From Certhia americana (taxonomy: Eukaryota > Chordata > Aves > Passeriformes > Certhiidae), in assembly GCA_018697195.1 (NCBI GenBank), contig CM031858.1:108500944-108564943 (forward strand): DNA of 64,000 bases, read 5' to 3'. A program made the position numbers and the translations under genes. Below the pieces are notes generated by a model. That model was not told the origin of the DNA. It searched no databases and saw only the letters and a program-made list of their open reading frames with translations. How positions within the stretch are numbered: the stretch's first letter is position 1; every line of letters begins with the position of its first letter. Below are positions 10,103 to 23,326 of the stretch, one piece after another.

Positions 10103-13100
10103 GTGTGGTGGACAATAGGGGTGAAATTTTTGGCTTCTGTGGTCTTTCTCAACATGTTATTTCTCTGGAACATTTATTTTAATAAATAAACATTTTAAAA
10201 AATATTTTTCTGGAACTCTGCTTGCTTTTCAACTTCCAGCATCTGTTTTTGTAGGCACCCAGTTATGACATCTGGCCCACCTGCAATCCTAAAACCAGGA
10301 ACTGCTACTGCATTCTATTTGAAAGTGGTCTTGATGCACACCAATCTGTACCAGCTGTAGAAGGCTCTTTCCAAAATGTGATTCAGGCCATTTCATTTTT
10401 AATATGTGTTTTTAAGCATCCCGGTTTCCCAAAGAGTATATTAACAACCAACCCCTTGGTTAGGTGCCCCTGGGGAGGGAAGCAGGAAGGTGAGGCTGCC
10501 TTTCATCTCTGCTTTTGAAGCAGTGTGTCTGTGTAGAGGGCAATGTCAGACTGTTCCATCGAGTTTTCCAGCTTGTTTTTTCAAATCAGATTTCTGACTG
10601 AGGGGAAGCAACTGTCAGAGCCGGTCTCAGGTGCCTGAATGGTGGGTGTCTGTCTCTCCAGGCTCCCTGAGGAGCACAGCCTGCCCTCCTGTGAGGGCAC
10701 AGGGGTCCTGGGCAGGCAGGAGGGGTGAGTCATTTGATTATACCCTTCTACATCAGCTTTGCAAGGGATTAGAGCAGAGCATGGCAGTATTGGGGGAAGA
10801 AGCGTAACTGTGAAGGGACACAGGTCAGAATGGCAAAATTCACATTCCAGTAGTGTTGTTTTGAGCAATTGTCACCTCTTCGTTTATTTTTTTCCACAAC
10901 AGCCCTTCTTTTCACTGTCATTTGTGCTGGTTAAGTTTTCAAGTGGGAGTAATTCCTCTACTCAGGGTGCAAGAAGCAACAATGCCTAGAAAAGTAAGTG
11001 TATGGCATGGAAAAAATAGCAATAGGAAGGGAAGGTAGATGGGAATTCTCAAAACCATTTTAAACCTCACTGTTGCTGAGAAAAAAGCTATTAACAGAAT
11101 GTGCCATTAATTGTTGATTTCATGACAGCAAATGTCCTCTTGATTCTCCACATAGTTTTTTTGCCATCTTTTTTGGATGCAGCTCCTTGGCTTTTTTCCC
11201 TTCTCTGTCATTTTGCCAGCCTCTTTTTGGATCCTCTGCTCACAGATGTGAATCATGCTGTGGTCACCAAGGCCATGAGATTGTTCCTGCTGTTCTCTGA
11301 CACCTTGATGTGTTATAGTAGCTGAAGGAGTCCTCTCCTGCATTTGTTTCTTCTTGGTGGAGATTACTTCTCCTTTGTGGGGTCTCTGACACATTCAGTG
11401 CTGTTGGGTGTTTAAGAACCACCTGTTGGTCCTGCCTGGGGACCAAGCTGTCACCAGCCTCCACCCACTCCTGCTTGCATGGCCGTGGGTGAGGCAAGAG
11501 GAGCAGAATGTACAATGTGCTAATAGGAAATTTATACCATATTTGACAGAGTTATTCCATCGATGGCTGCCAAGAATATGACTGGCATAACTTTCTTGAG
11601 TCTTTCTCTGATCTCAGGTGTAAATTTGATAAGTGTTTAGGCAAACACATATTTCAGGAGAATTTTAAAGAATTTATTCCATATAAAGCTGTTTTACAGG
11701 TGTTCACTCAGATGAATTGAATTCTAGCCATCTTCACAATTTCCCTTGGTTTAATGTTAATAATCACCTATAACTGTGCAACTAATATTTGCAATCAGAA
11801 ATTTTAAAATCCCAACTGTGAATTTCCAAGAAATTTACTCTCATGTTCCTGTTTAGTAAATTAAAGAAAAAAAAACAGATAAGAGACATTGGTATAATTG
11901 AGAGTAAAAGCCACCCACCTCTGTTATAATCTCTGATTAATAATACATTTTTTTTTTCTGTCTTAACACATGGCACTGAGATCCTATTGCAATGGACAAT
12001 ATGAACCAAACATCTCCCCACCCCAGTCCTCTTTTATAAAGAACATTGCACCTCCTTCATGTCAAATTTTAGAAATGTTGCCTTACAGGAAGTGTTTCAC
12101 TACCACTCCAGCTAATTCCTAAATCTAGTGTGTATTAATACTCTTGGGTAGTGCTTTCACTTTTGAAAGAGGAGATTTTTGAAGGAAACAAAGGCAGCTA
12201 AATAGGCTGATAGGAATTACGTATCTCTATTTGCTTTTATAAACAACTTACTCTAACATATTGTGGCATCAAATGTGCACATGTTCAATATTTGTAATTT
12301 TTGTACTTGATATATGCTTTGTCTAGGAAAATTTCTATATTCCCTCTTGTTGGAGGACAGAGTACTGACATAGTTTAAAAAAATATGTGATTTTTTTTAG
12401 TGTCCATCATTGTTCTTATGACTGAAGAACATACAAACTGCCTCACTTCTATGTGTTCTACAGGAAACATAAAAACCTAAAAAAACCCCCTTAAATAGCA
12501 GAGAAGGAAAGTCCTAAAAATAATACGTTTGGAATCTAAAAAGATATGTATGATAAGATTTCTTCTTTGCAAGGAAGAGTGGAAATGAAAAAGAGCAAAG
12601 AAGCAGTGAAAGGGAGAAGCCAAGCTGAAATTGAGTCCTGAGCCCCTTTGCTACCATATGTCCAGGTAAAAGACTGCTTTATTTTCTGAGATGAGGTCAG
12701 CTTCATTATTTGTTTGCTCTGAGTCAGGGGTCGGCAGTAGAAATCCTGGTGTGCCTGGCAGGAAGGAGTCAAAGGAGCACAAAGCATCAGGGGGACAAAG
12801 TGGCATACTGGCTCCTGGACTGGGTTAACGTCACACAGGGCTGCATGACAGCGTGTAAAAAAAGAAATGCAAGAACTGCAAGGAACAGGAACTCTTCAGA
12901 GGACTAAGGGTCCAGTGCCTCTGAGCTTTGCTTAAAAAATAATGAAACAATAAAGAAAAAGATGCAGAAGCAGATAGCACTGAAAGTTGAAGGATTGCTT
13001 AACTCCAAACTATTATCATTAGAAAACAGGTTGAGAGAAAGGGGAAACATCAAGGGCTAGAATAGGAAGGTTGGGGAAGGGAAAGAGGGAAGACAGGTTA

Positions 13101-13280
13101 TTGTGGTGACATCTTGCAGCCTGAGAAAGCACAAAAAAATTATTGTTGCTTTTCAGTCGGTCACCAGGACAACAGCAGATTGAATTTGGAGCTGCCTGTA
13201 ATAATTTATAGTGCTTTGTCTTGGTTGAATTATTACGTTGCTTTTCCTGCTTTTGTTGGATTCGTTAGCTGGGCAGAGCC
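10103..13280. other. Non-coding DNA, no gene recognised
   Basis: Mixed composition with slightly GC-richer patches around 10460-10720 and 11400-11500. Reading frames up to 95 codons occur on both strands over the same bases and match nothing I know. No dispersed repeat recognised. Confidence 0.5.
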
Positions 13281-13949
13281 TCAATCAGAAAGGCAAGGTA
13301 AGGGGAGAAGAAAGGGGAATTTTTGGAGAAATTTGTATCTACAAAACTGTGCTATGAAAATACTGGTGAACTCAGCATTCTTGTTGCTTTGAACACCTTT
13401 TGTGCTATGATCTCTTCCCAGGGTTAAGAGAAGTGCACACAAAGAGATGTGACAATGAGATCCTTCGTTGCTGTACAAGGCCCTTCTGTTCCCTGTGTCC
13501 ACTGCTGATCTTAAGCACCCAAAAAGAAAGTTCAAGAATGTGCTGGATGTGGTAGGACCCCTTGGCCCTGACAGCTCGCTGGAAGGAAAATCAAGGTGTT
13601 TGCACCACTGGAAAGCAGGGTGGGCAGGCCCAGACCAGAGGAGGTGGGAAGTGTTAGTGGAGTTGAAGCATGGTCTTACAGAAGTTGTGTCTGCTACGTT
13701 TTGAAGGCAGGAATGACAGGGACAATGGGGAAGCTGCAAACAGCTGTCTGAAAAGACCAGTTCAAAAAGTAACCTGGCTGTGGCATAGAAGAGATGGACA
13801 AGCATCAGGCAATGTGCTGCACTTAGTCCTTCAGCTGTCAGGAGGATGGAGAGATGGAGACTGTCAGTGAGGGAGGGTGCCCTTTCACAGCAGGCAAACA
13901 GCTGAGTGACAAAAATCCCGTTAGTCCATTCCTGCTGCGATATCCACAC
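13281..13949 (-). other. Long stop-free frame, coding status doubtful
   Basis: This is the longest stop-free frame in the window: 222 codons on the minus strand. Its first codon is GTG. The first ATG is at 13805-13803, which would give a 174-residue protein. The translation is rich in Cys, Ser, Leu and His, shows no domain, signal peptide or transmembrane pattern I recognise, and has no Kozak-like start. Two plus-strand frames (13468-13704 and 13670-13870) are open over the same bases, which suggests a locally stop-poor, GC-richer patch. It could be a non-coding RNA exon, a remnant of an unknown repeat, or chance. Confidence 0.2.
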
Positions 13950-16402
13950 CTGTCAAGGGCAAAGTTGGTGAACTGCACACATGGACAAATTGCTCACCAT
14001 ATGGTCTAATTTCCTTTGGAACTAGTGTGTGGTAAAATGCAGAAGAAAACATCCTACAGCAGACAAATAAAATGCAGTGTTATGACACTGGAACTTTTAG
14101 GTTAGCTTTTTCAAAAGCCAAATGTTTTATTAGGAACTGGCTGTCCTGCAGACTTACATTTCTGGGACAAGTCAGAGGCATATTAAAATTTTCAAGCAAC
14201 AATATTAAGAGGGTACAAATGATTTCAGGGAAAAAACTTTTACAGCTCTGAATTTTGTCCTAACATCCAACTCTTGAGTAACCTAAAAGGGTGATGATCT
14301 GTCTGTTTTGCTCCACCTATAAACCTATCCAGTCTCATGACAAAATAGGCAAATTCCATCCAAGTATTTAAAATAAACCCCAAACACCACTGATTCCTCC
14401 ATGCCCAAGTTTTATGGCTTCATTAAAGTGACAAATGCAAGGAAGGAGCAGTTTGGTATGTGTCATGCTTTGCACATTGCACTGATTTTATTACCTCTAA
14501 CATTTTAAGGTGTCAGGGTAGAAAACTGTCTGAAAACTGCAAATTCCATCCCTATGCATTCAAAAACCTTGTTCAATATGGCAGTTTCTGAACAGTTGGA
14601 ATTAGGGTGCATCCCACATAAATGTATTTGTGCAAATTATTCGCTATTGTAGCCTAACTGTCTGGCTTGAAGCATTCATTTATATGCCTGTGTTTTTCTT
14701 GACTGGTAGCTTTCCCTTCCAAGGATATTATGGCAGATCCCCCTTTCCCTCCAAGGCTGGGGTCAGCTTATGCTGCTGTTTTAGGATTACAGTAAATAAA
14801 CTTACAGAAAACATAAACAAGAAAAAGAAATGGCAACTCTGAGCAATTCATCACTTTTCCTTCACTTTTTCTTTCTCCCTACAGCTATCTCTCCAGTCCT
14901 TTATGAACCCCAAATGCTCCTTGCTCTACTGTGGCAAGCACTATGTGAATTGTTTATTAGCTTAGAAAACTTGTTTCTGTCTCTCAGGACAGGTGTCAGT
15001 AGAAGATATCTGGGATGAATACTCTGTGAAGAAAGTATCTTTATGCCTTAGGAATCAATAAACTATTCCAAACGATTCAGCACTCTGAACCACGCTGAAC
15101 TGAAGACCAGCAAATGTTACCTTCCATCTCTTCCAGTGACTTTAGTGCTGTCTTCATTATCATCTTCTGTTCTCCCTTGCCAATTCACTCAGCAGTCTGC
15201 CTCTTGTGCTACACACCAGCTGACAGATGTATCCTTTTCATTTCGCATACTCTTAAAGCCTTGGGCACTGCTTTCTGGAGATATTTATACAGCTCTGGGA
15301 CCCAGTTGCTGGAAAAGTAGTTTGTACTGAATATTTGTTGCATGTTCTACAAGATCCCACACACTATTACTTTGCATAGAGTAAAACAACAAAAAAACCT
15401 GCTGATGCCTTTGTATTTATTTTGGATGAAATTTAAACAGTGCACCTTGCTGACAGTCTTTCATAGTTACCCTCCTTTAGTTACATGACTAAAAATTTTG
15501 ATATATGACACAGTACCTTCAGAACCTACCTACCACCAAGTTTCTTCATTTCCCACAAGCAAATAGAGTAGGAGAATATCTTCCTTCTGCTTGCCACAAG
15601 ACATTTCATATGTCCTTAACTCAAACAGTGGTAGAAGAAGGACATCTGCAACAAAACACACCACTGAGTCTGTCCCTCCACATTAGTCAGGAAGAGCAAT
15701 CAGTTTCATGCTAATTCTGCTGTTGCAATTTTTTCCCCTAATTTTAGTCAAAAAATGGCAAAAAACTTTGGGCAAAGTGTGGAACTGATATACAAATCAG
15801 TTGGTTTTATGTTGAAATTCTCTTTATGTGCTTTTCAGTTTCAGCATACCTTATAGATATGTTAGCTGACTATTGAGTAACCATTTTCTAGTTCTGCCAG
15901 AGGAAGGTGTCAGAATCTGAAGGTTTTTTTTGCCAAGTGTTTTACCACTTTTTTCTCATTTAGATGGTCTGCTAGAAAAAGCGATAAACACAGAATATTT
16001 GAAAAATGCCACAGCAGAACCCTTAAGGTAAACCAGCTGGCCTTTGCTTCAGTTTCTAGGGCAGCATTTTAATAAACATTAGTCATGGTGATTATGGAAC
16101 ATTTTTATCAAGGATACATCATTTCCAGCATTATCCCATTTTTGAGTCTATATTAGCATAATAACTTGCATTATTAGTATAATTTGAGACATTTTAAGGA
16201 CATGGCTGGAGAATAAGAAGCTCAGGCTGGAAAGCCTCTGATTGCCAGTTGCTTGTCTTGCTTGCCAGGGCCAATTAACATATTTCTTCCATTTTCGCCT
16301 TTGTTTGACTTATCAAAATATGAATGTGCAGCAGACTTTCAGAATCACTTAGGCCCCTTGTTCAGGCTTTAGAAGCACGTAGCAACACGAAGCACATTCA
16401 TG

Positions 16403-16444
16403 CAGATTAAGTGCTCTTTGGAGTATTAGAAACCACTTAATCTG
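16403..16444. repeat. Inverted repeat of NK2-type sites
   Basis: CAGATTAAGTG (16403-16413) and its exact reverse complement CACTTAATCTG (16434-16444) are separated by 20 bases. Each arm contains TTAAGTG, which fits the NK2-class homeodomain consensus T(C/T)AAGTG. A regulatory role is inference; an 11-bp inverted pair could also arise by chance in a window this size. Confidence 0.45.
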
Positions 16445-17753
16445 TATAAATATGCTTCAGGTAGTTCAGCTTTTACAACACCTTGAGAAGGAACTGCAGT
16501 GGTTCAGAAAAGTGTGTGATGCATTATTTAAAAGAAGATATATAATCCATGATAAGTTTATCTTCCAAGTGACTATTGTCAGAATCATAGTTTATATTTT
16601 TATATTTTGGACTTCATTGCACTGTGTTGATGCAAGTGACAAAGGGAATTTCCCATTATATGCTCTATTAATTTCAAAATTCTGGTTTTATCATTGTTGA
16701 TTTAGAAGACAAGAACTAGAGATGTATAAGTACTGAGCAATTTTACTTTACAAATTTGTGCAGCAGGAAGAATTTACATTTTTAAACAGAAAAAAGTAAA
16801 CAGTATATATCTTCTCACTGAGTTAATATGCTATTCCATGCATAAAAGACCTTTCTAGTTTTCATTGACTCTAATTTTCATTTGTGGTAGAGCTGAAAAG
16901 AATGAAGTATGAGACAAAACTAAGAACATCATATTGTGATGTTATATATTTTGCTTTTGGGGTTTACAGTGTCATTTAGTCTAATAACTCTTCATAGTAT
17001 AGTTTAATTATTGCCAAAAATAGAAAGCATGGTTGCATTGTGCAGCTTTCCCAGAGGATGTCTTATGTGTCCTGAGATAAATTTAAGCTCTATATTTTAA
17101 TATATGTGCTACTTTAACGGTGTCACATTCTGAAATCCCTTGTTAGACAAATGCTGGTAGCAGCCATTAATAATTGGAAGGTAACCTGGACAAGACAGTG
17201 TTCGTCTTAAAATACTGACTCCAAAGGAATAAATAAGACTTTTTCAGACTGGATGCCCTCATGAAGAGCTGATTTCAATTTATTGAATTCCATTTTTTGG
17301 TGAAAACGTGTGACTTTTAGCATCAATAAATACCTATTATGGGAAAAATCCTACATTCTGTGGTTGATCTCAAAGGATGATTTAATAACAGCCTCTTTTC
17401 CATGCTTGTACCTCTGGGGCAATTTGCCCCCTGGGTTGGTGGGCAGCACCCTTCCCAGCTGTGGCAAATAAATGCCACCTGCTGGGGGTGACTGCCATCT
17501 GCTCTACTCTTCCCCACTGAGAGTCTTTCTTTGCTGAGGAGGCACCAGTGCAAGCCAACCCATCCAGGTTCATCGCTCCTAGACATTATCTTAGATGGGC
17601 CATACTATCCACAGTGCTCTAAATTCAGGTCCCAGAGGAGCACTTCCCTTGGCAATATCATCTTAACCTCACTGTAGTTCTGATAGCAGCTGCCAGAGCT
17701 GATGTTTCTGGCCCTGCTACCTGTATGGAGATGGAGGAAGCAGGGGAATTCTT

Positions 17754-17761
17754 ATTTGCAT
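17754..17761 (+). promoter_or_regulatory. Perfect POU octamer ATTTGCAT
   Basis: An exact octamer (the reverse complement of ATGCAAAT) lies in 'CTTATTTGCATAAAAGAG'. Octamers bind POU-domain factors. A single 8-base match in 64 kb is expected by chance, so this is only a candidate site. Confidence 0.25.
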
Positions 17762-18186
17762 AAAAGAGCAGGCTGAGGACTCCTTTGAAAGTTGTTTAGT
17801 AACACAAATGGGACTTGCAAAGGGCAGAAGAAGGCCTATATTTGGAGGCAGAATTGAATTTTTACCTTCCTTTTCTCTTTTTACATGAAGCAACCAAGGG
17901 CATTACTTTAGCTGTGGAAGAATGTGTCATATCTGGTCATTGCACTGTCCCTATAATGAAGCTTTTTGCTTTACAGAGATTTGCAATTTTTTTTTTTTTT
18001 CTTCTGGCAAGAATTCCAAATATTCTCTTCTGTAAAAATAAATCTAAAGAAATTATAAATAAACTTAGGAAATTCTGATATTTTGCTGTGATATTAGTAT
18101 CCAGCTGCAGTAAACTAAACTGGGTAAAAAAGGCTTCCCAAATTAAAAGTGGATTAAAAAAATTCAATTAATTAATTAAATTCAAT

Positions 18187-18237
18187 GGATTAAAAAAAAA
18201 GACTAGGTAATTAAGGAAAATTTCCTAATTTTAATCC
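18187..18237. repeat. Imperfect nested palindrome, AT-rich
   Basis: GGATTAAAA (18187-18195) pairs with TTTTAATCC (18229-18237). Inside them AATTAAGGAAA (18209-18219) pairs with TTTCCTAATT (18221-18230), with one base missing. Just upstream, a GTGGATTAAAAAAATTCAAT word at 18149-18168 partly repeats the left arm. It may be a decayed local inverted duplication. Confidence 0.45.
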
Positions 18238-18666
18238 AATTTAAGGTGCAGGTTGTATTGTTTATGAAGCACACAAAAATACCAATATTTTTTTCCACCG
18301 TAAGCTTGGAATTAATTCCCTGGGTTATATCCAGTGCAAACACTGAAATGCTATATGACCTCTATTGCACAGAGGTCCTTTGCCAAAAGCTCATTGCAGT
18401 AATGGGCTTTAATATTTTTTGCATTGGATTTTACCCTACTGTTGGTTTTATCATTCTTGATCTCAGCAAATGTGCTTTATTGTCTGGATCATTTAATTTT
18501 GTTAGGTAAACGTGCTTCATTTTTAAATGATAAAATGTTAGCATACTCTTCAATAATAACTGTTTTTCCTTTTAGAGCTACTGATGCATAAAGTTGAATC
18601 TTTTGTAGTTGAAGGAAGATGTTCTTTAAGAACTGATTTAGGGTCTGCCTTTGTTTTACTAATTTT

Positions 18667-18712
18667 TAATTACATGCAGTCAGACCTGATTAATCTGAAT
18701 TAGCATGCAAAG
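18667..18712. promoter_or_regulatory. Homeodomain/POU-like motif cluster
   Basis: Within 46 bases there are TAATTA (18667-18672), the palindrome GATTAATC (18688-18695), GAATTAG, and ATGCAAAG (18705-18712, one base from an octamer). The density resembles conserved developmental enhancers, but no conservation data are available here. Confidence 0.25.
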
Positions 18713-21700
18713 CCCCTTTTTGGAACTAAATAAAATCAGATTAACAAGTAAAGGATACATACAAGGATGTGTTCTAAGGTTGGTTAAAAGTTAAATCCTT
18801 CTTATTCTTAAACATACAGGCATTTCTGTCTGAACAGTTTATGTATTCTAATTGGGTACACAGTTTTGCTGTGTAACAGAGCTTTAATTCCTTTTGACTT
18901 TTGAGCGAAGCATCTAGGCATCATAATAATATTATGCAATGAAATGCCTTTGCAGGGTTTTATAACTGGAACTGGACTTAACAAGATCAGTTTAGCCAAT
19001 GCTCTCATGAACGCAAGTGCCTTTAAAGAGGGGGCACTATGTTGCAACTTCAGAAGTCGTTACTTTTTTAAAAGAGTACATAATGCAACCTGATATGAAC
19101 TAAGAGTGGCTGCAATGAGGGTGAACACCCTGCCTTTCCTCCAAGCTCTCCTCTGCTTCTGCTCCTGGTTACCCATTTTGTAGTGGCTTTGTTGATGAAG
19201 CTCGACACCGCACCTCAATTAAATAAAATAATAGAAAATAGTGTATATGTAATTTTTCTGTTTGTAAAGCAAACTGAAGGAATTTTCCTAGGGGTCAGCC
19301 AACCACTGAATCTGCTGAGATGGAGCAGAGAGGGTAAACATCTAGTGAAGTGGCATGAAGGGGAATAGAATGAAGGAAGGAAAAGATAGAGCAAAATCTG
19401 TCTTTCAGTTACTGTGGACCATTTGTCACTTCAGTCACAGTGTGGAACTGTTCTCTAAGGAGGCCAAAGTCTTCAGCTCAGCTGTGGTTGAACATCCTGT
19501 TTACCTCACAGGAGCAGCATCAGTAAATTCAGCTGGATTTGTAGCAGAGGTAGATTTGACAATCCATTGTGGGCATCCAATTAAAATGTGTTCTGGCTGT
19601 GGTTCACACACCTGCCCCTGCTTTGGTGGGAGCACACAACTCTCCTGGTGTTTCCATAATAGGAGCAAACCTGCTCTTCTCTGGGCAGAGGCCACAGGTA
19701 TGCAGAAAACTCCTTGGAGACTATTGTCTTTTTAAATTGATTGCAGGCTATTATACTACTACTAAACAATTATTTCTAGTTGTAAGAACGGTACAGTATA
19801 GTAACTACATCTCATCTCTATGTTTCTAAACCAAAACATGGTGAATTGCACTGGTAGCATTTTGATGGGAAAAAAATTATAAAAAAGCTTTTGAAATACA
19901 ATGGAAAAGGTTACTGTAGCAGGATGTTGGTTATTTTAATTCGAAATGATAAATACACATCTAGTAGAGGACAAAAAAGCCTTTATACTTGACTAACCCA
20001 TGCCCTATTTATACTACATTTTGCCGTGATGTATTTCCGTACTGCGTACAATAAAATACAAATGACTCAAATTCATCAAGAAGGGATTAATTGGCATATA
20101 ATAAGGGATCTGGCTACTATACTGGCAAGCTGCCAAAAGGAAAGATGAAAGGAGCTTGTGGGGAAAGGGGCATAAAAATGCATATGAGTGCAAAAAGCCA
20201 GCAACTATAGGAATAAGTCTATGTGCAAGCTAAGTCCAACTATGTGACCTGGCTTATATCAAAGAACAGTAGTGACATTATGAGATTCCAAACATGGAAT
20301 TGTTTCTATGAGTCATTCATATATTTAATTTTATTTAGGCTGAAACTGAATTGCTTGAGCAGACAAGTGAAGTTTTGATATGGCTGTTTGGAAGCTGTAG
20401 GAACCCAGATGAGCAGAAACCACAACCATGCTAGCATGCTGATCACATCTTTTCAAGCTGAGAGGCCAAATACTGCAAATCCTTAGCTCTCTGATTAGAC
20501 ATCTTGCTTAGCTAGGGCCTAAGTCAGGAAAATTCATTATACTTTTCTTATTTTTTTACTTTTTTATTTTATTTTTTTTTTAAGACTATATTCTCCATTC
20601 ATTTCTTGTACTGCTGTAGATTTTCAACAATGATCACATTATTGGTCAAATCCAGACCCTCTTTCCCATCCCCCATCTGGAAAGAACAAACAGTTTCTTA
20701 CAGTTTCTTAAAAATCTGCTGTTGCACTTATGAACTTTAGCTGTCAGGCACTTAGATGCAATGTTTTTCAGGAGGGAATACAAATCTGTCCATTTCAGTG
20801 TTATTCCGCTTACCCTTAATTCTCTTCCTTCATTCTGGATAAATAAAAAGATTAATTCCCACACATTCCTGAAGCTCTGCTTGTCTCTAAATTAGATCAA
20901 GTTGGGAGTTTTGCTCATTACAGCTCTTCTTCCCTGCTGGCAGAGAGACTCTTGTATTTGTCACTTGTACTCTTCCTGTCCTCCTGTCCTTACAATTCAA
21001 TTGTAAATCCCGCATGACCATCATTCAACCAAAGAACAGACTGTTTGGGCTTTTGGACATGTTTCTTTCTGTAAAAAGTGTACAAATAAACACACGTTAC
21101 TCCCTTACACCACTAATAAAGTTTTAGATTCACAGAAAATAATGCAGTTGAAAATACAGTGGGCCACAAATTTTAAATGCTGCTTATCTCATTAGAATGG
21201 CATTTCAGCATTTCAGAGTGCCAGCGTGTCGCTTCTGTTCTGTGGGTTCTCCCCTTCAAGAAGAATTACTGTCTCTCTTTATGCAGGCATATTCCACGAC
21301 AACAGTTCCCACCATGTTTTTAATGCATATGTATATATCTCTCAGGAGCAGAAAAAGCTATACATAGGATGAATCATCTGTTCCATAAACTCGACTGTGC
21401 TGTTGTCAGAACCTATAAAAATAATGTGACAGGCAGGCCTCAGCAGAGTGTCTATCCACCAGCTATTGTGAAGACAATCATCCACCTTCAATCTTCATCA
21501 TCTTGGCTGGAAACCTGCCCCTGGAAGCCCGGGGGAATACAGACACGCAGGAAGCCAAAAGTTTGACAGATCTGATTTTTCAATAACCAGGAATATGTGT
21601 TCCCTAGCAGAGGGTTTTGAAAGCACCTTGTCAGTCCCACCTTCTGTTTATACTGAAAGAACTCCAGGCTGAGCAATTTTGTTGATTACAGCACCAGTGT

Positions 21701-23251
21701 GACTGGCCAATATGATACCGTCTAGAAGCACCTCTGCTTTATAAACCTAGCAAGCTTTTTAACAGCATGCTGAAAGTTCATGCAGACTTGTGAGGTATGG
21801 TATGCACACGCACTGGAGGTCTCTTTTCCTGCTTGTCATTCTAGATGGCCACTGACAAGCACCACTGAAAAGATTTTTCAATAGCTGAATATATTCAGCA
21901 ACATTCAGCAAGGTTGAGATTGTTAATGTTTGCTTTTTTTCACAAAGCCAAATGACAAAGTGGAGTGGCAACAGATAGCAGTAGGTTCTGGTCTTCTTAC
22001 ACCAGAAAACAAAACAAAACAAAACTAACATTCTTCAATACTAATGCATGGGATTTTTTTTTCTTAGAAAAATGCTAAAATACCAGGACTGGTCAACATA
22101 AACTGGCCAAATCACACAACAAATTGGCTTGCAAAAGTATCAGTTCTCTGGAAAGAAGCCAAGGAATTTATCTTAGCAATATTATCCCCCTGTAATCACT
22201 AAGATGATTGGAGTGACCAGTGTGGACATGGGGATTTTGATTATCACTAGATCAGTGGGATCATATTAATTTTATCATCATCCAGAAGGGTAGGAACAAT
22301 AATAAAATAACCCCCAAAACACTTTTGGAAATTCATACAAAGCCTGATTTAAAATCATAAAAAAGCCCAAATAATGTTGAGTTCAGCTATCAGAAAGTAA
22401 GACTTGTGTCTATGATGCAATTATGTGAAATGTTATGTGATTTTGTTTGATGAGGTTTATGATTATGTGCTGCTTAATAAATCTTTCTATATTTGCACAG
22501 CTGAGCTGAATTCCATGGATGAAATTTGGATTTAGGTGAAATTAATATTTTTTTATACTGAAAAGCATTTATGAATGGGAACAAGAAATTGTACGTATCT
22601 TTCTGTTTTTCTTGAACTATCACGTTCATCAAGGACATTTAACAACAGTTTAATACAAGCTTGAGCTTGAGCCCTTATTTAGGCTTAACTTTAATGATAT
22701 TTAATTTCTAATTTGATCCAGAGCAGAGGTTGAAGCTTCTTCAAAAGTGAAGATAAATTTCCATAAGGCAGATTTGTCTCAAATTCAGATAGGACCCAGA
22801 CAAGTGAAATGTTACATCATGTTGCTATATAGTACATGATTTTTTCTTCAAAGTTTTTGCCTGTCAACCCCTACATCCTGGTTACCATTTTCAGAGACAG
22901 AAAAGTTCAGAAAGGAATAATTTTCTTTTCCTAAATTTCAGTAACCTCAATTCTGCCTAAATATGAGACATAAAGCTACCTGAAAGAGAATGAATTTTTA
23001 ATTTAAAGTAAGATGGAATTGTAATAAACATGTGGCCAGTGCAGAGGCATTACTGAAAGTGAAAAATGTGTATTTAATAATAACACTTGTATTAAGTGTT
23101 GTAAAGGTAGAGAGGGCATAAGGGGTGACTGTCTGGTGAGATCAACTCAGCCACATTTCTGTTTCCCTGGTTCAGCACTGGAAGTCCCCTTGCTTCTTTG
23201 AGAAACAGCTTGAACAAAACACTAATGAATATACATAGATGATGCAACAAA

Positions 23252-23326
23252 TCCTGTGCTGGCAGAGGTACAGATTTTATGACCTAATAGGTCTTTTCTC
23301 TCTCCAAAGGCTATAATTCTCTGAAA
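23252..23326 (+). mobile_element. Probable degraded CR1 3' end
   Basis: The string 'ATGACCTAATAGGTCTTTTC', followed by 'GGCTATAATTCTCTGA', follows the last 60 bases of CR1-like LINEs: a GGATGACCTAATAGGTC..TTCC type block, then an ATTCT(A/G)TGA tail. The match is diverged and short, and its upstream limit is unclear. Confidence 0.42.

Larger units (their letters stand above)
13950..23251. other. Non-coding DNA with homeodomain-type motif patches
   Basis: About 9.3 kb without a supported gene. Notable points are annotated separately: an NK2-type inverted repeat (16403-16444), an octamer (17754-17761), a homeodomain/POU-like cluster (18667-18712) and an imperfect palindrome (18187-18237). A 13-15 base T run lies at about 17987-18000, and a T-rich tract spans 20548-20582. 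The direct doublet CAGTTTCTTA occurs twice at 20691-20710. Confidence 0.5.
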
